In this document: one piece after another, positions 55,705 through 64,000 of the stretch
Position numbering within the stretch: position 1 is the stretch's first letter
Layout: every line of letters starts with the position of its first letter
Source: Phoronis australis
Taxonomy: Eukaryota; Phoronida; Phoronidae
DNA: 64,000 nucleotides
Direction: 5' to 3'
Assembly (NCBI GenBank): GCA_002633005.1
Contig: NMRA01000398.1
Span: forward strand, 186,607-250,606
Program-made: the position numbers and the translations under genes
The notes under the pieces: generated by a model
What the model was told of the DNA's origin: nothing
The model's database searches: none
What the model saw: only the letters and a program-made list of their open reading frames with translations

Positions 55705-57454
55705 ATCTAACTTGCATATCAGAAGTCAGATTACTCAAACATTCACATTTTCCCTCAAACATTTCTTACTCCACAGAAATTAAATCTGCAAAAATAGAAG
55801 TGTACCGAAAACCCACCAGTTGCAAAGGTTGAGAAACAAGTCCACAGTTTAGTTTCTTTAGAAAGTCTCGTGTTATCTTTCACTCGTCCTTTGGGTGGTA
55901 GACCCAGTTACCTTTTTGGCAAGAAAACGTTGTAGGATCAGTTTAATGTTAGCACAGACCACTTAAAAATAATCTGGTCAGAATACATGTATTAGTACGT
56001 TGGAAAGGTGCCTTTTAAAATAAGATTCTGGAAGACAGTCTGCGTTTTCTGCAATTCAACAGTTCTACTAATCTGTATCTTTGCATCTTTTATTTGTGAA
56101 TATTATATTCATGGACTGGGTTAGTTGTTGAGAATTTGAGAAGATAATTTATTCCTTGGAAATATTTGTAACTGCTGCTTGCTGCTTTCATGTATGTCTA
56201 CTCAGTTGCAAAGCAAAGCAACACACGCCAATAGTCTTCAGACACAGACGGATTCAGGTTCATACTCAAAATAGGTCTTACTAAAACAAGAGGTTTCTGA
56301 AAGGAATTCTATATCACAACGATGAACAAAAAAGAGGTAATGAGATTTGGCGTCACGATCTGGTCGCTCAGTGTTCTAGAGACATTGTCTACCTTCCTGT
56401 GTTTTTATTTACCGCGTTAGCTAAATAGGGGGAACGGACGTACCAGATCCCTCGCTGTTATCGGCATTTACTATAGAATAAAACTCGGAAAGGAGACTTT
56501 CTTTCAAATTTTTTGACTCATCGACTTGTTTTAGATCTGATAGAAAGAGACAGACAGAGACAATCTATAAATCAGCAAACGTTAATCGCCATGTGGATGA
56601 CACGATAAAAGGTTATTGCTGCCGTGGCATCGTAGGGAGTTAAATTTGTATCTATCTGGTTTTAAGTTTACCAAAATGTTATTATCACTTCTAAAATCGT
56701 GAATTACTAACGACTAGTGGAAATGATGATAAAGGGAGTCTCTGTTTCTATTGCCCCATCTAATGTACAAAACCATTTGGAACACTGTTCAAAACATTTT
56801 ACACTAGGGCTCAGTGTCTAGTCCTCCAACCCAAGTTTGTTCATTTCAGAGTAACCAACACATGTCTTTTCTACTCTGTGGCTGATATGCAAATGTTTTG
56901 CTGAGTTGAACCCACACTTGATCTCAAAATCATGCTACATCTTGACATTTTAGAGTCAACCAACCGACCTTGAGATTGAAACGGCGGTACATGTATACCA
57001 GGTGCCGCCGACTGTAACTCGGTGTTTCAACGATGTTGCTTATTATTCAATATACAAATTGGCGTTGACGAACACACGTTCTGTCCAAGAAACTAACTTT
57101 TGAACTAAATATTACCGCCATTAAACTGATATAAACTTGTTCCTTACTCAGACGAGAAGTCAATTGTACATGTACATGCGCGTTGTCCTTACAATTTCAA
57201 GGAATTCTCGACTTTAAAGCCTTTGATTCATAAACGTTCAATCGTTAGGAACGAATCTAACCAATTTTGAGGCACCCCCAAAACGAGAAAACACTTGTAA
57301 GGCGCTGTTGCTATCACATTTTCTGTCCTGAATAAGTGTCCTTCACCTGTGGCGGCCATATCTTACTGGAACACTCACAAATTTTAAACCACTCATGGAA
57401 TTATGTACAACGTATGCTGTGAAAAATATGAGATACCCACAAACAAAGTTGCAT
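55705..57454. other. Intergenic, nothing recognised
   Basis: AT-rich sequence with no convincing exon, repeat arm or RNA gene. Confidence 0.45.
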
Positions 57455-57611
57455 ACCAGCCTCCCGTTCAGTAACGCTAGGGCCTCGCTAAAAAGCAAGA
57501 CTTCGCGAGATTACGCGAGATATTGCGGTGCATTTTAAATGAGAGCACGTGACTTTGACTAGGTTTTAGCTAGGTCCTAGCGTAGGTCCTAGCGTCTACT
57601 GAACGCACGCC
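57455..57611. mobile_element. MITE copy 2, TIR CGTTCAGTAACGCTAGG
   Basis: 157 bp, same orientation and ends as 9361-9519, including flanking ACCAGCC and CACGCC. Differences are scattered substitutions and small indels. Confidence 0.8.
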
Positions 57612-58547
57612 AGGTTTCGCTTCACTGAATTTTGTTAAAAATCCTATCACAAACGGGAAGTAGTATCTTTAATACCCACCCACAACCGTATCAGGGTGAA
57701 TATGTGCTTAAAATAGTTGGACATATGATGAGCATTGGGAAATTGAGAATGCTGTAGACCTGACGTTGGTCTATTATATGTGAAATTTATGCAGTCGTGG
57801 ATATTAATGGACGGATACCACTTCAAAGTTACTCCTAATTGACCACCAACTGAATTGTTTGTCTGTGCATTAGCCTTTGAATTGAAGGGCATTGAACAGG
57901 TCTGTCAAGAGGCTTCCGTTGCAACCATTTCCCTTTTTTCGATGAAATAATTGATCTGTATTCAAATTGATTAAACCGTTGGCACCACTGGTGCACGTTG
58001 TGAGAACACTGCAGCTCCATATTTACGGTAATCTGTAGGCGTTGTTCACTCATTAATATCGAATCACTGTGATATGTTCGTCTACTAGTGACATGATCTA
58101 ATTGAGCGTATATCTCGATGAAAAAATAACCTTTAAATTAGAGGAGTTTATGAAAAAGTCACCAATTATTTTTTAATAATTAAAGAATTCAAATAAAATG
58201 CTACTCTCGGTATGTATCAAAGCTAAAACTTGACGCAATATGAACATACAAGTAACATAACAAAAGAAATGGCAATGTTTGCTCTTAGTTTGCACATGCG
58301 CGGAAGGGTACTCATTGAGTCTGTGTCATGCAAACGACATGTTTCATGTTCAAACTTCACTTGTAAAATATTCCTTGTTTTCAAGTTTTCGATGGTCCTG
58401 ATAAAAGAAGACTATAAAGCAAACAACCCGTAGACAAATCGATTATAAAACATATACCTATACGGTGTTGTAACGCCGCCGACAAGCTGAAAAGAAATTG
58501 GATTTGTTTACCCATTTCCTTTTCACCTGAGTTTGTGTCTCTCCCCG

Positions 58548-58903
58548 ACAGGCCGGTAGTAGACGAACCAGACAGTTGGAGTGATAGTATTTTGGATGAC
58601 GATGTAAGGTATGTTGATGAGACAAACGCATTAACTAGGATTGTAAAGCGACTGAAAACTCAGGATTTCAGAAGCATGACCCCTCTTGTTGAATTTCCTG
58701 CCAATGCCATTGGCATGGTGCCAGAAATACAGGAACTAAAACAGCCAGTGAGCCGTACGGTAACCAATATCGTTGACAACGTACAGCATCATTCCCACAA
58801 GAATTTTGTAGCTTGTAGCAAACCAGTCAATTCAATATCAACTGTGTGTGCTTGCATTCAGGGCCAGTCAGTAAATTTAAGTTCAATGAATAAACATAAT
58901 TAA
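58548..58903 (+). CDS. Possible orphan terminal coding exon, function unknown
   Basis: A good acceptor (TCTCTCCCCGACAG, intron ending at 58551 or nearby) opens a frame with no ATG near its start: 'PVVDEPDSWSDSILDDDVRY', 'RIVKRLKTQDFRSM', 'MVPEIQELKQPVSRTVTNIV', ending 'LSSMNKHN' and TAA. Acidic then mixed composition, as in an intracellular tail. An AATAAA overlaps the last codons. I found no in-phase upstream exon, so it may belong to an unseen gene, to an alternative 3' end of the large gene, or be chance. Confidence 0.35.
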
Positions 58904-61900
58904 CGGTAAACAAGGCCTCGTCTTCTTTTCTGTTCATCAATGAAGAACACGGTGCAAGCCTTCTCAACTACACATTTAGTCACGTGACGTGAAAACCCAT
59001 CAATGTGTTCCCACGAGGACATTTGTTGACACATTGGAGACGAGTTAGCTTGCAGCAGACTTGATTTCCCCTGTGTGCATGGTGCGTAAGCGAAACACTA
59101 GTGACCGCTGAATGGTTTATCCGATGCAAGTTCCCGTCTGATTGGACCAGTTTCATCCTCCAGTAGGCTATTCGGAAATGGAGAAATGTCGTCATGAGTA
59201 ACTATCATGTTGTTCAATTGTCAATTCTACATTGCAAAAAACGTTCAGTGGCTGTTCCACACACTCACCAGCGATGTATTATGACAAGGAGGAGAAAAAA
59301 CATACTTGAGTGATGTCTCAGTTTTCTGAAACTCAAGTCGGTGGCGCGGAATTTTTGAGTTGTTACATTTTTCAAAAAGGAACATCCAACTAAGTTATAC
59401 AAAAAACAATGCACAGTTTTTTACACAACCCTTGGCAAATCATGGCGTTTCCAGCTTGCCTCACGCTTCCTTACGTGCTTTTGTGCAGATTTAAAAGACA
59501 TGACTGAAATCGATACGGGCAAGGGTTTTGTTTCACTCGCTAAGCCTAAGCCTCAAAATGAGGGGCGGTTCAAACCAGATCCGACTATGGCTTAGGCGAA
59601 ATCTATAGAAGATATTGACCTACAACGCAGCAGGCAGAACAACTCAAATCACAACAAAGGGCATGTAAAACCGCATCAAATATTTTATCATCGTCATGTT
59701 TGACGACACCAGTAAACATCATCAAAGTCTCAAGATTATCCCGTCACACGCCGACAATCCCAGCAAATAAACATTTACGTTTACGAGTGCACATTCTCAG
59801 AATTCTCCATGATTTGAGTTTTCCTGAAGCGCCTGTTGGGTAGCCATATTGAGTCATCGTTGCTTGGTGGCACTCACTAGTTTTTTTGGGCGAGTGTTGA
59901 ATTTACATCTCCAACTTCACTAAATTGACGCCTGTTATGTTGCCTGAGGATTTTGAGGTTTGTGCTGCTTGTGAAGGCTACGGATGTAATTTCTTTGATT
60001 GTTTGCCTGTTCTGATTACTACGTGTACTTGCTGCCCTCTGGACACACGTACTTTTGTTTCGATGGCTTTTTAAACCCTTAACCACTCGTAAGCGATAAA
60101 CTGAAAATAAGGATGAAATGCAGGTGCTATACACAAAAAAGAAGCAGGTCGACTCCCACTGGAGAGATTTTGCACGCGAAATGCACTGTCTCGTCTTAGC
60201 CCGTAGTTATCGATTTTGATTTGTCGGTTTGGTGTGAAAACGGCTAAATCGGTACTTTTGTTCGTTTTTACGTAGCTGACTGCACTTGCAACATTCGTCA
60301 AAAAGAATAGTTGATTTTGGCATCAGCTTCAAGGGAATTTGCACAAGGTTTTTGAAGTCTTTGGCGGTGAATACTGAAAATATTGCAAGGCTTTGTGCAC
60401 ACTGTTGAACGAAGAATTGGACCTGCAAAAACCGGACTTTTTAAGCACAAACTGTTCAGTGCCACCTGTACTTTTGTGGACCAGTTCGGCGTTTGATAAT
60501 AGTGCCTGTGATAATACCCAAATACTGAACTACGTTATAAATCCTCTAATAGTTACCAAGGTTCCAGAGGTATAGGAAATTTAATGTCAACTCATCACTG
60601 GTATTTTGGTCCGTTTCGAACTGACTATGTCGAAGCCATAAGATTTCCTCGAAACGTTCCTCATTCAAAATACACGATTGTCGCAAATGACTAAGTCAAA
60701 GCACCTAAAGATACACTTACGTTCACCTTAGCGTAATCGTTACGTTAAAGAACAGTCATTTATTCATTTTTTTACGATTTCAGCGTGAGAAATCCCCACT
60801 GGTGTAACAAAATTGCTCCCGAATTTCCAAAAACATTGAAAAAGGACTTTTATTTTTAAAAATGTAATATTACTGAACCAAACATATTTACGGACGCCTT
60901 TTCTGTGTGGTATCGCAGCTAGTTCGTCTGTACATAACGTACACGATATTGTACGTAATTTGTTTGACTATCGAACTCACCAGTGCCCTTCTTTCTACAC
61001 AAAATACGTAATACATTTAATACCAATAACTTTTAGAGATTAATTATTACTAAGTATTTTCCTATTAGATGTGAACAGAAGTCAAATTTGTATAAAGATA
61101 TCGGTATTATGTGATTTTGAACAACATCAGCAGAAAACTTAATTACTTGAAAATTATCTTATAATGATAACGAACTTGTGTGTGTTGTAAACGAGACACT
61201 AACTCAAGGTGACAATAGAATGAGGTGGCTTTGATTTTGTCAACCCAGTTAGTCTCGGTGGTTCATGGACATTTCACTGAGCTTGATTACTCCCCTCATA
61301 TGCGAGTAAACTGATTTTTTCAACTAGCGGTAATTCAAAACAAATTCACTACATTTGAGGAACTGTACACAATTTTCTACCTGTTCATGAGACTACACTG
61401 GATTTTGTTCATCTGAATCCTTCGAAGATAATGTAGATATATTACTCCTTCACAACGTTTTCAACATGGCATTTACAGTAAGGGATCGTTTTCAACAATC
61501 TACACGCATCGAGACTACTCTGAGACAATAATTATCCATTTCAATTTAGGTATTTTATATTGTGACCTTTATTTCATTTACGGAATTGATCTCGTTCACT
61601 GATTCAATCCCAAAGCCAATTAATCACAATAATTTGCGTTTAAACCATGAAGCTATCCTTGCCGTGCCAAGCTAGTTCGACCTGCAAAGTTTAAATATGT
61701 ATCGACGTACCCAGTCTGTGCCTTCATGTACTTTACAATACTTAATCACAGTTTTTAATCTGAGTAATTAAGTTTATTCGAAATAGTCTATTAACTCGCA
61801 TTGTCAATCTTCCCAACTCCCCAGAGCGGTCATATGTCGGAACACCAATTAGAATGTGTGAACGTTTCCTTGCTTCAGCTTTTATCCTCCTCTGTACGAA

Positions 61901-62562
61901 AACCAAAGTCTCACAAGTGTATTATGAGTACAGTTTCAAACTGGCACAACAGCAAAGGTCCTCATTCTTGTCAAGATTTTTGGGACAGGTTGTTTTGATC
62001 AGTTGTCCAGATACACTGAACTGTTAATTGTATACATTAGCTATAGCTTAGAGTTAACTCCACTTTCTTGAAATTTAATTTTTTGCGTGATGCCACAAGT
62101 AATCACCCTTTCAAGATGATATTATTTTCGTTTTATTCACAATTAATTTCAATTTTCATTTTGACAGCACTGTGGCCAACTAATCACTGCATTGAGTTTA
62201 AGGAGTTAACAAACATCACTAGGTCTTAGGCGAACAATAATGTGTATGTATTCAAAGCAACGATTATGGGTACTATTGTGGCAATTACATACCTAAATGT
62301 ACTATTGGTTAGGTAGTTTTAGTAAAAAAATCGTCAAAGTCAGTAAGGACTAAGTGTTTACATTATCATTAAGTCATCAAAATCGAATACCCAAGTTGAA
62401 GCCGCTGCTTTTTATGTTTAAACAACGGTAGCAATTACAAAAACACTTTCTGTTCAGTATGAATTCAGAACTTTGCCAAACAGAGCATATTGATTAACTA
62501 CAGATCATAGACAACGTTTCATACTCAAGAACGGACAGAATTCAGTCACGCAAATATCGAAA
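58904..62562. other. Intergenic, nothing recognised
   Basis: Short ORFs on both strands (for example minus 59877-60134 and 60071-60301, plus 60393-60575) have no motif or splice support. No repeat arm stands out. Confidence 0.4.
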
Positions 62563-62715
62563 ATGTTATCAACTGGAGATACGTATTTCTTGAATTACGA
62601 AAAGAAAATGAAAAACAAGGAGGCGCGTTTGTCAGAATTCTGCGACACAACTTCCTGCCATGGGGCGTCCCAGATTTTCAACGAGAAGTATGGCAAAGTA
62701 CTACGCTTTGGAATG
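62563..62715 (+). CDS. Probable first coding exon of a DEG/ENaC-family sodium channel (partial)
   Basis: ATG at 62563 opens a 51-codon frame ending GGA ATG|GTATGT in phase 0. It reads 'MLSTGDTYFLNYEKKM', then 'LSEFCDTTSCHGASQIFNEK', then 'YGKVLRFGM'. The block F-C-x-x-T-S-x-H-G-x-x-x-I-F followed by a basic segment just before the first membrane helix matches the cytoplasmic N terminus of DEG/ENaC and ASIC channels, whose conserved His-Gly pair is needed for gating. The first transmembrane helix would lie in the next exon, beyond 62716 and probably outside the window. Too short for a length-filtered ORF search. Confidence 0.6.
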
Positions 62716-63400
62716 GTATGTTAACTAATTCTTTTAAAACTTCTACATTTAAACTTCAACAAAAGTGACCCATGCACTCATTTATCATTAGATGAAAGAA
62801 ATTATTGTTTAATAGCGATGTACCAAATGCCAAAAATGATGTCAAACATTCTAAAGCTCACTACATGGGAACATCCGGCCTAAAAATGGGAGGATTGTTA
62901 ACCAAGATTTAGGGGTTACGTTCAGAGCTATGAACTATGAATTGGCCGAATTTTGTTAGCTCCTGCAATTTTAATGGTATTTTGTCTCGTTGTATATTTT
63001 TAAAGTGATATATATTTATTGAAGAATACACAGAAAATACAAAGAAATAATAACAAACACAGAAACTGCGAAGCATTATATCTGGGTTGTAAACAATTCA
63101 TAAATGAAACTACTATACATAGAGCTATATAGAATTAATTAGTATCTAATATAAGTATTCCAATACTTAGGTATGCTATTACAAATACATAAAAACAAAA
63201 ATATGTACAGGTTCATGTATGGAAATCAGATGCAACAATATTGATAAACGGTACATAAAAATTTACTAACGTTGCTTAGGAGGAATTCGTTTAGAACGAG
63301 GTCAAGTTTAGGAATACCATTCAATAATAATGTAATTCTAGTAGGGGTATTATTACAAGAATTGAGAGCGTTAACAATTGATTGGTTTTCATTGAGTGCA
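62716..63400 (+). other. Start of the intron after the channel exon
   Basis: AT-rich, with no transmembrane-1 exon (no aromatic W-x-x-x-F-x-x hydrophobic block and no FPAVTIC-type motif) found before the LINE fragment. Confidence 0.4.
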
Positions 63401-64000
63401 CGAAAGAGTGAGTCTCACAGGTATTCGATGAGGGAACATTTGAAGAAAATACGAGGATAAGATTGATGGTCACCACACTCTTTAGAGTTGAGGAAAAGGC
63501 CACATCTTGATCTGTACAAGGCTATTTCGTTATCGCGGGGAAGGGAGAATTGAGTCAAGGGTGTTGAGTTATCAAAATTATGAAAAACAGTTCTAAAATT
63601 ATTTTTTATACTCATAAAAGTGTTGCTTTCCTTAACAGAGACTGGAAGAGAATTCCAGTTGTTGATGCACATCATGACTGTAGACCTTCTGAATGCCTGA
63701 CTGAACGACGGAGGAATTGCATATGGGGTGGAGGATCTCAAATCACAACGATGGCCTTGTCTAGTGTATAGATCAATTATTTTTTGACAGAAACGTTGTT
63801 GACATTGTTTATTACCTTGAAAGTAAATGTTGTCATGTGAAGATTGCGTCGAGTAGACAGTTTGGGCCACTTGAGACTATTCAAAACCTTAACACTATTG
63901 GATCCCCTGTAAGCTCCGGTTATGAGTAAGGCGGCTTGATATTGTAACTTCTCCAAATGTTGGAGTGCACCCGTATTGGCAGACTGATATATAATATCAC
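63400..64000 (-). pseudogene. CR1/Jockey-like LINE, C-terminal end of RT ORF (runs off window)
   Basis: The minus strand from 64000 reads 'DIIYQSANTGALQHLEKLQY', 'QAALLITGAYRGSNSVKVLN' and 'LKWPKLSTRRNLHMTTF'. After a frameshift near 63830 it continues 'IIDLYTRQGHRCDLRSSTPY', 'SQAFRRSTVMMCINNWNSLP' and 'MSIKNNFRTVFHN'. The L..LQ..AA..ITGA, LxW..L..RR and WNSLP blocks are the usual ending of CR1/Jockey-group reverse transcriptases. It continues beyond the window. Confidence 0.75.

Noticed and set aside
12000-57200. Recurrent TACATGTACATG words as a regulatory code
   Set aside because: They occur at several unrelated places (for example 12316, 41241, 45463, 57169) but are common in many invertebrate genomes and show no positional logic here.
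63580-63771. Plus-strand ORF at the right edge
   Set aside because: It is antisense to the clear CR1/Jockey-like reverse-transcriptase tail.
1-64000. CRISPR arrays, operons or prokaryotic islands
   Set aside because: No regularly spaced direct repeats with unique spacers, and the gene structure is plainly eukaryotic.

Overview
The window is animal nuclear DNA. It has spliced genes with GT..AG introns, exon-phase patterns typical of extracellular modular proteins, and a heavy load of non-LTR retrotransposon remnants, MITE-like inverted-repeat elements and microsatellites. EMI and EGF modules plus a likely DEG/ENaC channel exon point to a metazoan. Repeat style, intron size and two allele-like duplications next to single N bases suggest a highly heterozygous marine invertebrate, for example a cephalochordate, hemichordate or spiralian. 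The species cannot be fixed from sequence alone.

One very large plus-strand gene dominates, from about 12.25 kb to 54.37 kb. I assembled 23 coding exons by hand from splice sites and frame. They join in phase to one reading frame of 9,882 nt (3,293 residues), provided two short duplications beside N bases at 46204 and 52691 are each counted once. The predicted protein has a signal peptide, an EMI domain split over two exons, EGF-like cysteine-rich modules, about 450 residues of unrecognised extracellular sequence, and then about 16 repeats of a fibronectin-III-like unit. Each unit has an aromatic-rich strand (YYVTVKAxNxxGL) followed by a D-x-T-P-P turn. No transmembrane segment is seen, so it looks like a secreted or matrix protein. 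I cannot name it. The architecture is the most interesting system in the window.

The left flank (1-12.25 kb) holds no convincing host gene. It contains a Tx1/L1-like LINE remnant (1-690), foldback and MITE elements (1911-2176, 2618-3970, 9361-9519), a minus-strand LINE corpse (about 4060-5830), an unusual run of short hairpins with a common core (6034-6337), a TIR element with an internal tRNA-like promoter (8256-9018), and one arm of an inverted dispersed repeat (10441-10938).

The introns of the big gene hold further retroelement pieces: L1/Tx1-like at 13.4 and 14.3 kb and RTE-like at 17.6-18.4 kb. They also hold a hammerhead-like motif at 22.06 kb, several inverted-repeat elements, and one repeat family seen in three different introns.

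Right of the gene (54.4-64 kb) there are two more MITE copies matching ones on the left, a possible orphan terminal coding exon (58548-58903), a short first exon resembling the N terminus of a DEG/ENaC sodium channel (62563-62715), and a minus-strand CR1/Jockey-like LINE 3' end running off the window end.
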